Positions 13,107 through 26,300 of a stretch of DNA of 64,000 bases are shown piece by piece. Position numbers and translations under genes: made by a program. Under the pieces are notes generated by a model. The model worked only from the letters and a program-made list of their open reading frames with translations. It was not told the origin of the DNA and did not search any database. Origin of the DNA: Pseudoscleropodium purum (Eukaryota > Streptophyta > Bryopsida > Hypnales > Brachytheciaceae). Location of the stretch: the NCBI GenBank assembly GCA_963969395.1, contig OZ017795.1, forward strand, positions 930,001 through 994,000. Reading direction: 5' to 3'. Each line of letters begins with the position of its first letter. The first letter of the stretch is position 1.

Positions 13107-13384
13107 CTGCAACCACAACAGCTTAATATTTTCACAAGGCAACATACACTTTCTCAATGCCTTGTGTGTCATTTATTCATGCATAACCTTTGTACGCAAT
13201 CAGGGATGATTAAGGATCAGAAACTTCAGCGAATTCTGTGTTGAACTAACTAATCTGCGTCACGATCTCGATCACCATTGGATCCCCGACGCAAGGACAG
13301 AAGATAAGACAAATTCACAACTATCCGGGCAGACGATTGAACCCGCCCGAAATTGAATTGCAAAAGAATTTCGAAAATCAAAAC

Positions 13385-13479
13385 CTCATGAACTCCAGCG
13401 CATAGAGATTGAACTGCAAATTCGTACACCGCCGCAACCAAGCCGTTGAATTCTTGAAAGGACCAGCTGCTGCCACCAT
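13385..13479 (-). other. Possible first exon of the S16 locus
   Basis: An ATG at 13,479-13,477 opens a 32-codon minus-strand frame that starts MVAAAGPFK and is rich in basic and hydrophobic residues, as an organellar presequence would be. It ends at a GT donor (AG|GTTTTG, 13,384). The phase of this donor (two bases) does not match the frame of the S16 exon behind acceptor 13,107, so either the exon is a 5' UTR exon or the locus carries a second frame defect. Translation could instead begin at the ATG at 13,101-13,099. Confidence 0.3.
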
Positions 13480-14035
13480 TGCTAGCTATCGCCGATTCAG
13501 ACTATGAAAACAGACTACGAAATCGTGTACGCTTACTACTCAATCGATTTCCTCTGCAATTTTATTTCATTACATTGCAACTGTGCAAGGCGAGTGCCTA
13601 ATGTGAAAGCAAAGCGAATTAGCAAACTAGCAAACTTGCAAAACTCAAGAAGTTGAACCTCGCGACCACTTTCCGTGTTGTTCTGTTGTTCCTTTCATTG
13701 GGAACTTCGTCTCGCACCTGTTTGGGAACGTGGAATAAATGGTTTCGCAGAGGTTGAATGGGTTCTCAAATCTATACTATTCCAAGACTTAAGTGAACCT
13801 CTTTGAAGATATCATAATTCTTGGGAAAGACTAGATTTAAAATTCCTTCGTACTACAGTATTGGCTTTGGCTTTGGCTTTGGCATTCGAAGATTGTATGG
13901 CGAAGCAATGTTAGTTCGATTGTGGCAGTTGCGCGATTGTGATTTTGTTGTGCGGAGGGGACTTCTGTTGACGTAATTGGATTGTAAGCGTTTTGGTATT
14001 CATTTTGATCATCGGCGACGACTCATTGGATCGAG
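13480..14035. promoter_or_regulatory. Shared upstream region between divergent S16 locus and GUP1-like gene
   Basis: This ~550-bp interval separates a minus-strand start (13,479) from a plus-strand start (14,036). It is GC-richer than the flanking intergenic DNA. It contains four tandem 'ttggct' hexamers at about 13,860-13,884, probably in the 5' UTR of the plus-strand gene. No TATA element was convincing. A bidirectional promoter is an inference from layout only. Confidence 0.35.
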
Positions 14036-17000
14036 ATGGTGGTGGCTCGGAAGATGAAGCCACAAGCGTCATGGCAGGGTATAGAGCTTTACACTTGCAT
14101 TGCGTATGCGATCCTGTTTGAAGGTTTTGTTGTGTGGCGCAGCTCCACTACTTCAGACGGTTAGTAATCGTTCCTTAATTTTCGATCTCAATCGTTTCGA
14201 GGTTTTCATTTTTCTTTTGGGATGCTGTAGTTGGTCTAGTGATGAGGAGTTTTGGATGCCCGCGAGAATGAGCTTGCATTCGAATTGTAGAGATTTTTAT
14301 TCCACGCTTGCATTTTTTATTCCACGATTTTTATTCCATTGCTATTGTAGAAAGCTCTGATTGTGTTCGATGTCTGAATGGAGTGAATTAGGTTCGGTGT
14401 CACAGAGAAATTCCGTGTTTTTCTGTTTGATGTCGCAAACTTTAGTAGGTTTACTATGGGGGTGACATCATCATGAAGAATTGAGATTTCTGACTTTTTG
14501 GTTAAATGTATCTCACGATGCCAGAGATTGATCATCTCCGACTTCTGGCAGAGTAATTTTGGTTACTTTCGATTGTAGCAATTAAAAATTGAAATTTCTA
14601 AGATCTCTTGATAAGAGCATATTTCTTTTTGACAAAAATTGAAATTTCTAAGTTCTCTTGATAAGAGCATATTTCTTTTTGACAAAAATTGTAATAGCTT
14701 TGGCTTATTGCCTGCAAGTCATTGGATGTATGCCTGCCTACAATGGCAGAGTCTTACATATTTGCTTACAAAGGCCTCAGTTAGTTTTTCCTTAAACTCT
14801 TCCGGTCGGTGTTCCACCTTACTTTAGCAGTACTTGCGTTTTGCTAGTCTTTTGAATATTTTTCTTTTCTTTTCTGATGGTGCACTTTCTAATGTAACTT
14901 TTTATGCACGGTTTTGAGGGAGCTGAAGGTATTTTTGACAAATTTGTATCCATGTTTTTCATCACATTTTGAAAGTCCAGCAAGATCATAATCATCAATA
15001 GTTGTATATGAAGCAGAGTACTCAACTGGCACCAAGGCAGGATGGCTATATGGATTGAAACCAGGATGGATTGCTGGACGCAAGATGGTAGGTGCCCGAG
15101 TGCAGTCCCTCTCATTCATCTTGTCGTTATTCTGTATGATGCGTTTCTCTGCGAATCCCTCCGTGCTTACTTACAATGACTTGAAGTTTCTCCTTCGCTT
15201 GCGTTAGGTTTTGGCAGACGCGTTCTTGCTAAGACGTTGTGTTTTCGGAATTGTTATAATCGGTCCAATATCTCACGAAGCTTTCTGATGTTTTTGTCAG
15301 GATCTCTCTGACAGCCAATGGAGAAACTTTCGTTCTGGTTTACCAGCTTTGACTGGAGTGATGGCTGCCTTCTCGATTCTGGCAGTTGCCCTGAGGGCGG
15401 GACTGAGCTTGAAGGGCAGGGGTATGGCGAGGTTTTGGCTTCTTGCGTCATCAATATATGTGATCTATTTGCACGGAAATTGGTAAATGCGAGTCCCCAT
15501 TTTTTTTGCTTTTCTACAGAACTGACATTAGAATCTTTTGTCTTCTTTCATTAACATCTTATATGCTTCGCACTAGTCACAAGTAGTTTTTATAGACACT
15601 TCTGATTGAATAAGGTCTTCAACACATCATTTGTGACATGGGCCTGTTGATAGGAGAAAATAATATGTGTGCGTCAGAGTTGGATGTAGAATCCACACAG
15701 TGAATTTTTTAAATCGTTTATGCCTTTCCATTAACTGCCTCCAGACACTTAAGAGACGCTTTGCATCTTTGCGGTCCCTCTCCTGATTGAAGTTGATGCC
15801 AGTTTGTTTTCGACTTGATGCTATGGGTGGATTTCCAAGGTGGATTTTGATGATTAATGTCTCATTTGGGGGTCTGTTCTCAGTCATTCACGACACGTCT
15901 TTGATTGTTTTTTGGCTTGGCAGCGTCCTTTTCATTCTAGCAATTGCTCTTGGTAACTACGTGGTTACGAAGGTGCTTGCACTATCCATCCTTCAACTTT
16001 CTGCACCTTTTTTTTCGACCAGATACTATTGAAGCTGTTATGTAGGAGGTTTGGAAAATTTTAGGTCTAGAATTTCACGTGCACAGCAGAAGGCTCAGTT
16101 TGACGGTGTTTTACGTGTGAAATGCCGGTTATTCCACTAATGAAACTGACATGTTCCAATTTTGAGCAGACCTGTGCAGGAAAACATGCATTTCCTTACC
16201 TCCTCTGGATGTACAATCTCACGTTCCTAATAAGCAACCGTGTTTACGACGGCTACAAGTTTGCATCTTTGGGGTAAGAACTCTCTAACAAGACGTCTTT
16301 TAGTAGTGAATTTTCTGAATCTCAAGTCTTGAAAAGGGTTTCATGATGCTGAGATGTTAACAGATGGTTTTGAAACGTCGGGCATACCATGTAGCTCTCG
16401 GATTTAATGAAACTAAGGAATTGATATTGCAGGGAGCAGTTTGCCTTTTTAGATCAATACCGGGGTGAAATGCGGTGGCATATCAGCTTCAACTTGGGTG
16501 TGATATTGTTCCTGCTGTCTGCTCATTCCGTGGTTGACTATCTCTTGTCCTTGCAGTTCAGGATATGACTGCTTGAGAGGATAAGATTGTTTGTTCCAGA
16601 GCTACATTTTTTGTTGGTGCAACCACTTAAATAGCGAATGGCATGCTATATTAGATCTCATCATTGTGGGTTGAGTGCTTGCAGTAATGTTGCGAATGTT
16701 AAGTTTCGGCCTTGACTATCACTGGGCGCAAATTTCCCGGCCTTCGACTGTCAACTGGGAGGTCCGTCCTCTCTTCGTCCTTCATTCATGAGCTGGGGAG
16801 GTTGGTTCAGTGCCCCTCTTTTTCTTGATTTGGACATCATGAAAGTCACCTGAAATTGAACGTGATTTACGCCTTATGTCCACCTTAGTTCTATTGTCTT
16901 TCTTAGGTGAGTTCATTTTTAAGATTCATACCCAAGAGAAGATCACATGTAAATCATGCCACATTCTCCTACTGTTGGTTTTCATAGAAGTGATTTCATT

Positions 17001-20000
17001 ATCCGAGTCCTTGGCAGTGAATCTGTGTTCATCAGCCGGCTTTTATGGAACTCATATGGAGCTGCTTATGAGATGATGGTTGAACCAGTTTTTAACTTCC
17101 AATTTGGGATTTGAATACAGAATCATATGCGAAAATGTGATCTGTGCACACTTGGAGCATCTGGAACTGAGGGTGCTTGTTATTTATCTCGTCAAGTAAG
17201 TTGGAAATCTTTTGGTCTAAACAATACCTCGTCAATCTTGCATGGAAGTTTCTCAGTTGGCCCTCGATATTATACTTTATTTTCTTTAATCAAACTTTTT
17301 TATAATCAGCCTTTCTTAAGTAGGTAGCGATCTCGAATGGCATGCTATTGTGTGTGATAAATTACTCCAAATTGAGTTTCTATCAAGCTTGAAAGACAGG
17401 CACTAGTACTGCAACAGTAGCATAATATCCCGTAATAGCCTAAATTGCTAAAAGACGTTTTGTAATCTCTCTGATTCCCACACAAGAGGTTACAGAACCT
17501 GGCACTACAGAATTTTAGAAATGCTGAAATGCCGACACTTGTAGTAAAATCAGTTAAATCAGGAACTATGTTCATACATTTATCGGTTTTTCTCTGAATT
17601 TTATTTCCTTTGTTGCAGGAGAAGCCAGTTGAAGAAACTCAGTACAATCTTGTCACTTACTTGGCATATCTCCTTTATGCACCCTTGTATATTGCTGGAC
17701 CTATTATCACCTTTAACGCATTTGCTTCTCAGGTCTTCTTCTCACCCTGTCTCTGTATTTTGATGGCAACCTGAGCAAGATTGTCACCTGTCTGTTGCCC
17801 TGCATTTATTTGCAGATGTTGTCTCAAGAATGAGGGTTCTCGCAATCTGTGGATTTTCGTCAAATAGGGCGAATACCCTACCGATTAACTTTAAGCACAA
17901 TGGATCTTATTCACCATTTTGACTGACTGCTATATATGTTATTCAGCTGGAAAACGTTCAGAGAGCTTACAGTAGAAAAGACACTGCGATTTATGGATTG
18001 CGTTGGCTGCTCTGCTTTTCCCTCATGGAGATTCTTACCCATCGCTGCTATTTTAACGCATTGGCGATCAGGTCGAACCCTGAACCCAGCCAAATGATTT
18101 CAGTATTCTGATTTTCTTAATCATCGGAGTTTGTTTTTTCGATATTATCGCCGTTTTTACTCCTTTCGACGCTTCAATTATGTAATTTGTGCGTCCATGA
18201 ATTTATTTAAGAATTTGAAAGCACTTACAAGAATATGCTCTGGTACTGCAGTAAAGTTTGGCGAATGTTGTCACCTGTCGAGATTTTCATCATTGGTTAT
18301 GGGGTATTGCTATTATTTTCCTTGCCTCAACATCTTCATCATTTGAATGTCTCAGTTTGAAGCAATCATCTGTAGCAAATTTTCAACATTTTCAATCTAT
18401 CAAATCATTGGAAGATGCAAAACCGATGCCTTATTAGTATCCAGAATATCTTTTTTTCTTCTTACTAGATTTGAGTAGATACAGAATGAGTTCTCCTAAT
18501 CTTTAACGTCCAGTCTCGTAGGAGTATAGAAATACTTGCATCTCTGTTCAGCAAAGTAAAACTTACCCATTTTATACTCATGTTCGTGTTCACTTTGTGG
18601 TCTCTGTCAGGTTCTGAACTTCATGTGGCTCAAATTTCTACTCATCTGGCGATTCTTCAGATTTTGGGCCCTGGTATGTACTGTCTGTTTGCCACGTCAT
18701 AGAGTTTCAGTCAGCCACCTCACGTTTCAGTGTCAGTTTCTCATTGTATCTTGGATGATTATTGCAGATTGATGGAGTTGAAACTCAAGAGAACATGATT
18801 AAATGCCTCAACAATTGCTGTGATTTGGAAACTTTCTGGAAAAGCTGGCATGCATCGTATAATCGCTATCTTGTAAGGTATTTTGATGATTAACTTCAGG
18901 ATGCGACCTACCAATTTAGCTTCTTCTGATCCGGAGTTTATACATTCTAGCAATCTTATGTGAATCGTTCTCAACTGAGAATTTAGGCCGATGTTGAGTC
19001 TACATACATGGCCGGATTGTGTAAAGCAAATTAAAAATTAGCACTGGCACTTGTAAACATGAAGGAACTCCACAAAGTAATGAAGTATGATGTCGGATTA
19101 TGAAGCTTGGGACGCTGTTGACCCAGTGATGACGACATGCTAAGAAACCTCCAATTCTTTCGAAACCTGATGTACTAAACTGTTGTACTCCTAGTTTATT
19201 CTTCCTCTTTTTCCAAAGTCCAATGCTATTCTAAGTCTGAGAAAACGATGAAAAGAGTTTTTGTATTACCGAACTTATTGCTTCATCTTTATGCACTATT
19301 TTAAGCTTTCTTGGCATTCTCATGGGTTTGGAGTGCATCAATCCTTATATCTGTCTCAGTGACTCCTATGCTAACGTTTGATTCTGCAGGTACTTGTATA
19401 TACCTCTTGGAGGATCGCGATGGAGGTTCCTCAATGTATGGATTATTTTCACTTTTGTTGCAATTTGGCATGATCTCGAATGGTGAGTAAAGTATCCATA
19501 CTATTTAAATTTCCCACATTTTTATGAAGATTGTCTTAACAGAACCTCTGAAAAACACGCATTCAAATGTTGTTACTTGTTCGATAGCTCATACTTTTGA
19601 ATCACTGAATATCTGATTCTTGTATTTACAGGAGGCTTCTGTCATGGGCTTGGGTGACGTGTATACTCTGGGGTCCAGAGCTGCTAGTGAAATCCGTCAT
19701 GCGCACACCTCAAGTATTTCTCTTTCCATCTCTTCATCTATTTGACCATGTTTTTAGACGGGATGTATTCCATGTTACCTAGCAACATTGATTCACAGCA
19801 ATGTCTGATAAGATTTAACTTTCTGGATCGGGTAAGATGCGGTGCCTTAAAATTCCTGGTGAGTTTGAAATGGGATGATAATCTGAAATTCCATTTCCCA
19901 ATGTCTGAGCAGATGGAAGGCTTTAAGAAGACAAATGCATACCGGGAATGCCATGCATTAGCAGGGTCTCTCAACATCACTGGCCTCATGGTGGGTACCA

Positions 20001-21049
20001 TGTTTGCACTTCAATTTCAACGTACTCATACATTGAGGCTATAATAAATTTCTCATTTTCTGAATGCTGCTCTTTCTTTCTTTCTCAGGAAACCTGCCCT
20101 TTTCCAGTGGCACTGTATATTATGCGTGCCTACTGTAGACAACCTTGACCATCTTTGTCGTTCTGAGCAATGCTCTGTTATTCTGCTCCAATTTCTTTTC
20201 ATGGGCACTTTTGGATGGTGAGGTAATGTAGATGATATTATAAAATTCCATGTGTGCAGCTGGCGAACCTTGTGGGGTTTGTGGTGGGTCCAGATGGCAT
20301 GAAGCTATTGGCTTCTCGTATGCTATCTCGTGAGAGTGAGTTAACAACTACCTCCTTATTGAAGCTGCTCTCCTGTGCTTGGTTTCCATCTCTTGCCTTT
20401 CTAGATTATGTTCGTGAATGTAATCTGGGACCCATAGTCTAAACTTTCTTGCTCTAGCTTATCATATCGGGACGCTCTACCTTTTACCGCCAAATGCTGA
20501 AATGACCTGAGAGGTCACCTTGTTTGGTTAAAAGGTAGAATTTCTCCCTTAGATTATTGGCGGTAAGCATGAGATATTTGGCAAATATGTTATGAATTTT
20601 CTGGATTGTTGCAGATGTTCCTCTTCTCCTCGCCATCATATTCTCTTTTTACATCGGGACAAAGGTACTTTATTCGGTGGTGCAATTCGTAAATACCCTT
20701 GTTACTGGAGTCATTTAGCTGTAGGTAAACTTACTGGTGAAACCTCCCAGTTCCTTGAGGGTCCAGATTCATTTAGCTTTCAGGCGCATTACCGTATTAG
20801 CGTACAACCGGAACTCATTATTGGGAGCGTGTATGCCCTCCTGATCCCTTTAACATTGGTCAGAAGTTCAAATTTCAAGTTATATCAGCAGCAGATTTGA
20901 GCAGGATTTTACGTGTTGTACTTTCAGAAGTTATGCAATTGATCAAATTTTTGGTGATGTTCCAGCTCATGCTTGCTATCCGCGATCGTGAAGAGAGAAT
21001 GCAGGAGGGCCAAAAACAAGATGTTTCTAGGAAGCAAGTACTTGACTGA
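14036..21049 (+). CDS. GUP1: GUP1/HHAT-like membrane-bound O-acyltransferase, 19 exons
   Basis: Exons read by hand: 14036-14159, 15002-15087, 15301-15482, 15924-15972, 16170-16273, 16433-16497, 16685-16761, 17121-17195, 17619-17732, 17947-18071, 18252-18303, 18611-18673, 18768-18877, 19390-19482, 19632-19713, 19913-19990, 20260-20335, 20615-20664, 20966-21049. All introns are GT-AG and all phases agree, giving 562 residues, about the length of yeast Gup1. Family marks: SFGLDYHW (~209-216), YAPLYIAGP (~276-284), [22 protein letters not shown] (split by an intron after R409), and AIWHDLEW with the invariant MBOAT histidine at ~436. Many hydrophobic stretches indicate a polytopic ER-type membrane protein; the C-terminal tail is charged and coiled-coil-like ([11 protein letters not shown]). 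Yeast Gup1 remodels GPI-anchor lipids and animal HHAT palmitoylates Hedgehog. The plant substrate is not known to me. Nothing suggests a pseudogene. Confidence 0.93.
14587..14690 (+). repeat. 50-bp tandem duplication in intron 1 of the GUP1-like gene
   Basis: The block 'gaaatttctaag' followed by 'tctcttgataagagcat' and 'atttctttttgacaaaaatt' occurs at 14,591 and again at 14,641. The copies differ at a single base (agatctc against agttctc). It lies within the first intron and leaves splice sites untouched. Confidence 0.9.
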
Positions 21050-22265
21050 CGTTTGGAAGAGTATATCAACGTTAACTCTGGGTAATCCTCCTTGTCTCAT
21101 CCCGACTATCTGTCTTTCCATTGTTTCTTACTCTCTTGGAATTGTGGTTACCTGAATTCAAGTCACTGTTAGTGATCTTTTTGCTTGCAGATATCTATTT
21201 ACAAAACAGTCTTTGATTTCGGCTGAAAATAGTTGTCAGATTTGTCTCAGTACAACCTTATACTAGTACACTCGATTTATCAAATGCTCATTAGCCCATT
21301 GGTTTTCTGTCGACCAACTGCGCGCATGCTTTAGGCTGCAGTTTAGAGGAAACATTAAACATTCAAGACTCTAATTATCACTGTATGAAGACATTGTTCT
21401 TTGGAATGCTGACTGCAGGGAATTGTTTGAGGTGTTAATGGATACTGAAATACCTCCAAACATATCACGAACCGCGTAGTGACGAAAAGAAGAACATGTT
21501 CTCTGATTGTATCTAACAGGTATGCGTAGTGTTTGAGGTTGTGGCATTCAGTTGCCTTGTGAGTTGTGCAGATGGCAGCACTATGCTTATTGAAAGTCTT
21601 ACGGAGGCTAGTAGGATGCATGTCTTTTTGAAGGGAGAACCTGTTTTTTAGTACCCAGGCAACCCAAGTTATTTGTGGATATTTTCCAGGATAGCTCCTC
21701 TGTGGTTACTTATTAGATGAAGAGTATGAGGGCAGCGGCATAGGTCTACCGTCCACAACATCTCCCTTGAAGTCTAGTTTTCAGAACCGCTAACTTAGAC
21801 AGCACATGTGACTCCGTGAGTCTCTCAAGCAGCATTTGGGCGAAATTTCGCACTCTGACAGTTTTGAGTCTGTCAGACTCCGTCCCTCCAGAATTGCGCT
21901 AGTGCTGTGAAGGCTTGTGGCAGGTACTGTTCCAAAAAAACGCTCCTCTCAATTCTTAATAATGTTGTCACCACTCTCGAGATGCAGTGTAAGAGCCAGC
22001 TTTGTACTTGGTGCTTTCGTGGGATAAATAAGCTTACAGACTACAGAGCGCTTGCAAAGTACAGTACCGCATCGTGGACTTGGAAGACCATGATTAAGCG
22101 GGTGTTTGGATAAATGTTACTGCGGTTCGAGAATGTGCTTGATTGCGGTGCTGACTTGATGTATGACAATGCTTGACGCTTGAGCTTCCCCGTAAAGCTT
22201 AACTCCACGTGGCTGGGAGGCTGGGACTTGTATTACAGCAAGTTGTTTAAGGAGTAAAATTCTGC
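21050..22265 (+). other. Probable long 3' UTR or 3' flank of the GUP1-like gene
   Basis: Base composition stays gene-like (clearly less AT-rich than intergenic DNA) for about 1.2 kb after the stop codon and falls sharply near 22,260. No continuing acyltransferase exon or other protein is recognisable. I read it as transcribed 3' sequence. Confidence 0.4.
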
Positions 22266-24239
22266 TATATCGAAATTTTTTCTAAATCTCCCCTGGACTA
22301 TTGAAAGCAATGTTTTGTATTCTTAGTGGTTTACCAGTTTATCTCAAATATGCAGTCTCCTGATGAGGCAAAAGCAGTAATACTGATTACTTTTTACATC
22401 AAAAAATTACATATTCAAAAGAAATCCACAAGGTCTAAAGAAATCTTAAATGATTTAAAGATTTCAATTATATTTGTAGATTGTTGTTTTTGGACCTTTG
22501 GATACTTTATTATAGTTGTGTTAGTGAATACAAATACAAGTCATTTGTGTAAATTATGATACTCATGACACTTGTTCTATGTAGCAAGGTAGTCTGCTCT
22601 TAAAGCAACCACTTAAGAGCTGATTGCCTTTTGGGGGAAGCTAAATTCCTTGAAACAATTTTCAATAAATTTTTGTAGGAAGAAAAATGGAATTGGCATC
22701 TAATCCAAGTTGTTTCATATTTTTTGGCCCTTCATGGATTAGGGACAAATTTCTGAAGTTGAAATAGAAGGATTACTAAAAGTGACCACCTCTTCAAAAG
22801 TACATTATTGGCACACTAAAGAAAGCAAAATGTACCTCTATGATTCAATTGCTTTTAGAGCATAGGTGCTTTAAGAGCAAACTATTGTAAGAGCGTATTT
22901 AGTCTACACACAATATATAGCCACTTTAAAACAAGGTACAATGTTGTGTTTTTAGGCCTTCTTTTGAAAGTTTGCAAGGTAGGTATTTCTAAGACCATTA
23001 CCTTTTGTTTTTTTACCTATTCATTATTATTAAATTGGTCAAATATTCATATTTAATTTAAAGTTGTTAACACTTGAAAGAAGGTTCCAATGCACCAAAG
23101 AACGTGTCATTTGGATATTATATGCAAAAGTTATAAAGGAAGTTTGGTTCTAAAATTTATTTATTCTATATAGGTACATAATTGATTTTGGAGATAGATG
23201 TAGATAGATGGTGGTGTAGGATTAGTGGTACATTTTGGAGGGCTTCCTTCAATGGAGGATGGAGCTCCCTAATGTGGACACAATATAGGAGCTTTATAGA
23301 ACCTTGTCAAGTGATAAATGAAGCTTCTTCAAGAGTAGGCAACTATTAACTAATCATGACAACAATTATTTTTAGTAGATCTTGTTTCCCTTGTGTTCCT
23401 TCTTTAGCTTGAAATGGTATGCTTATATTGTCAAAGGTTTCGTTGGTTCACTTGAAAGGCAATGTAAAGAGAAAAAAAGGTCATGCCAAAGCGATTATTA
23501 ATGTAGTATATTTAGCCATGATGTGTTATGAGGGACTTCTCATAGAAATCCAACGTGTGTCAATATTGCAAATCATCTTATTATCCTTAATTTCTATAAG
23601 ATTTATAAGTTATGCAACTTAGTGTGGTGCTTGTTGCTGCGACAAAAGTGCGAGTAAATGGACTAAAGTAGCTCCTCAAGCCATAAGACCATTAGATACT
23701 TCGACAATATTTTTACAACTAGATTAATCCAGTGCGAAACACAACTGGCTTTCAAAGTAAAGGGAACCCATTTCTCTCTAATTTGCATTGTCACACTTGT
23801 TGTGTAAATAAAGATTGTAGCACACAAAAGATCGAGTGCTATAACTAACACCAAATATAGAATAAAAAAACTAAACAAGAATGCATAACAAACACACCCT
23901 CAAATGCCCCCCCCTAGCAAATAAAGAACCCCTCCAATCAGCTAGGAACAAACACACACACAGTCAGAGATGACCTTTGGTGATATTGCTGCAACAACTA
24001 TATATATTCAAGTCAATTTATTGGTACATAGATAGTCCAATCAAGCTGGTGAGGATATGACTAAAGAATGGTAGGCTAGGTGGAATGTGAGTCCCATCCT
24101 TAATCGCCTTCGACAAGGGGTTTTTTTGGGAGTCAAATCCTATAGTCAACCTCATTATAATTTGATATTGTGAATCAATAACTTGTACCTATTACCCAAA
24201 TGGTAGCATCATCACTATATAAAAAAGGGACAATTTTAG
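22266..24239. other. Intergenic DNA containing possible 3' terminal part of the Ty3 element
   Basis: No gene was recognised. Minus-strand reading past the PHD finger gives only stops. A G-rich run on the minus strand (plus-strand poly-C at about 23,907-23,916) could be the polypurine tract that precedes a 3' LTR. I could not match any sequence here to the region right of 31.8 kb, so LTR boundaries are not assigned. Confidence 0.35.
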
Positions 24240-24248
24240 AGAAGTCCT

Positions 24249-24645
24249 CAATTCTTGTAGAAGACCGTTTGCAACAAGGACAAATTCGATCTCCAGAAGG
24301 AAGAGTCGAAAGAGTTGGTATCAAGTATGCCATATGCCATCCAAGTTAGCAATGATTACACAATAACATGGTAGCTACTCCCTTCTTTTCACCACATACA
24401 TAACATGGAAGGCCATCTAGCATTACAACCAACTTTGGATGCATAGAACCCTTAATAAGAAGATGACATGGAGCACAATTTTTAAAGTGCTCTCGACATT
24501 CCCGTTCATTCTTGCCTTTAAGTAACAAAATACCACTAGGCAATACATCTTTTATATGAAGAATAGTACGCCATGTCTTCACATCAAGGGTTGTAGGCAC
24601 CTCACACTGGAGATACACGTAATCTCTTGGAGAAAATCTTCTCAA
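24249..24645 (-). pseudogene. Integrase C-terminal region ending in a PHD-type zinc finger
   Basis: The minus-strand frame from 24,645 begins RRFSPRDYVYLQ and contains CREHFKNCAPCH. It then runs into a cysteine/histidine series: CYVCG, about ten residues, LLCNHC, a TAA stop, GWHM, and PSGDRICPCC. The spacing C-x2-C, C-x2-C, W-H and C-x2-C is that of a PHD finger. PHD fingers usually read histone-tail methylation; here the likely role was guiding integration, much as chromodomains do in other gypsy elements. The stop between the second and third metal pairs shows decay. Confidence 0.7.
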
Positions 24646-24729
24646 TTGAGGCTAATAAGCTCCACTACGAATGCGAGCATATCGTAAGGTATCATGATGT
24701 TGAGCAATAGATAAATTCTCCATTGCCAT

Positions 24730-25500
24730 GGGTATAGCCCGTTTGAAGAACTCCGCTCAATCATATAGACATTTAACACACATATCAGGGTCATCCAAGT
24801 CTACAACTGGAGCTAACTTCTTTTGCAATGAACTAGGTAGAATCGGCTCCCGTCTATACAACAACTGGTAAGGGCTATAAGATGCTATTGATGCCTGCCT
24901 GCTAAAACGATAGCCCATAGCAATCCATGGCAACATCAAGTCCCAATCACGATGATGGCCATCAAAAAGTCCATATTTTTGTAAAACCACGTTTGACTGT
25001 TTGGACAACTCACACTGCCAAGCCATCTGCCTTAGGGTGATCTATAGAAGTTGTACGATGATCTATCAAAGCTTTAGTATACAATTCTTCAAATGAACCA
25101 AGGAATTCTCGCCCTTGATCTGTTAACACCTCAGTAGGTGCCCCAAAATGTGCCAAAACTCAATCAAGAAAAACCATAGCCATCAACTCTGAAGAATTTT
25201 GTGGTAGAGCTACAAGTTCAATCTACTTGCTAAAATGCTCCACCATTACCAGCATATATTTAGCTCCATGTGAGGTGACAATGAGTGACCCTATAAAATC
25301 TAGAGACCAACATTAACCCAAACCCATGATGGGCAAAGGTGGTAGTTAGGGTGATAAAGTGTTAAAACTTGATCTAACTTGATCGCACACCTTACAACAA
25401 GAAACATAAATGGCGACTTGTTGATACATACCAATGCACTAATATTGATTGTATAACATAGAATGTGTCCTACGCATGCCAAAATATCCAAGCTCCTCAT
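24730..25500 (-). pseudogene. Ty3/gypsy integrase core, degenerate
   Basis: Running right to left, fragments show an H2C2-like zinc segment (near 25,500-25,380), a core strand around LDFIGS (~25,300), then VLTDQGREF (~25,110-25,140), which carries the second catalytic aspartate, and HPKADG (~25,030). The catalytic-glutamate region right after HPKADG is broken by a frameshift and stop. The downstream frame (25,026-24,757) continues with WDLMLPWIAMGYRFSRQ and SPYQLLYRREPILP, typical of the end of the gypsy integrase core. Confidence 0.8.
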
Positions 25501-25999
25501 GTACTTGCCGTACTAAGAAGCTCGTTGATCTGGTTTGGAAACAATGCGCCTAGTTCCATCAAACCATACTCGAAACAACAATCCATTCTCTCAACGAAAT
25601 CTTGTTGCTTGATGACCAACTCTATCTCACTCTAAGGTAGAGATAGGTGTAGAAAATGTCCCTTATTGAAGCTTGTGTAAAATTGCACGATCTTTCCACA
25701 CATCACTAACAACTTGGACCTTGTTAGATTCTTCATTTGATCCCTATTCAAGTAGCATAGATGCAGAACCTAACATCAAAGTGAGATATGCTGCAGCATG
25801 TCATCTGGGAACTACCTCTCTATCGCATTCCCCATGCCATTTAGCTTCCGTCAAATCCTCCTCTGAAAAGCTTGGATTACGAGAGAGTCCACCAGCATCT
25901 AAACTTGTAATGCCTACCTGAGGTACCACCTCAAAATCATACTTCTAAAGCAAGAACGCCCATATAGCAAGCTTGCTAGTAAGCTTATTTGATTCCATA

Positions 26000-26300
26000 A
26001 GTCACTTCAAAGGTTGGTGATCTATCACCAATATAAATTGTTGACTGTATAAATAAGGTCAAAAATGTACAATGGCCCAAACTGCAGCCAATGCTTCTCC
26101 TTCATAAGATGAATAGTTGAATTCCGCATTATTATTACTTCTAGAGGCATATGCAATGACATACTCTCGTTCTACATCATCCTTTAGTGTCAAGACTACT
26201 CCCAATTCCACTGCACTCCAATTTGTGTGCAATTGAAAGGATCTAGTAACATCTGGCCATCGAAGTATAGGAGTTGAACCCAACTTTTGCTTCAATGTAT
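26000..26300 (-). pseudogene. Ty3-type RNase H domain, degenerate
   Basis: The minus-strand frame 26,295-26,059 shows FQLHTNWSAVELGVVLT, then YVIAYASRSNN and NYSSYEGEALAAVWAIVHF, the standard order for the RNase H that follows gypsy reverse transcriptase. The first catalytic aspartate position (usually H-T-D) reads N here. A TGA replaces the tryptophan expected after 'PLK' near 26,020. The domain would digest the RNA of the RNA:DNA hybrid in an active element. Confidence 0.85.

Noticed and set aside
18088..18181. Frame in GUP1-like intron 10 reading ...FTPFDASIM
   Set aside because: It resembles the family but ends in a stop and its donor phase fails. The exon at 18,252-18,303 (KVWRMLSP...FIIGYG) fits both phase and family.
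19742..20044. 100-codon plus-strand frame starting [10 protein letters not shown]
   Set aside because: Only the internal stretch [18 protein letters not shown] belongs to the acyltransferase exon 19,913-19,990; the rest is intron.
23900..23960. Poly-C tract as a polypurine tract next to a 3' LTR
   Set aside because: Suggestive on the minus strand, but no matching LTR partner was found right of 31.8 kb, so no LTR is annotated.
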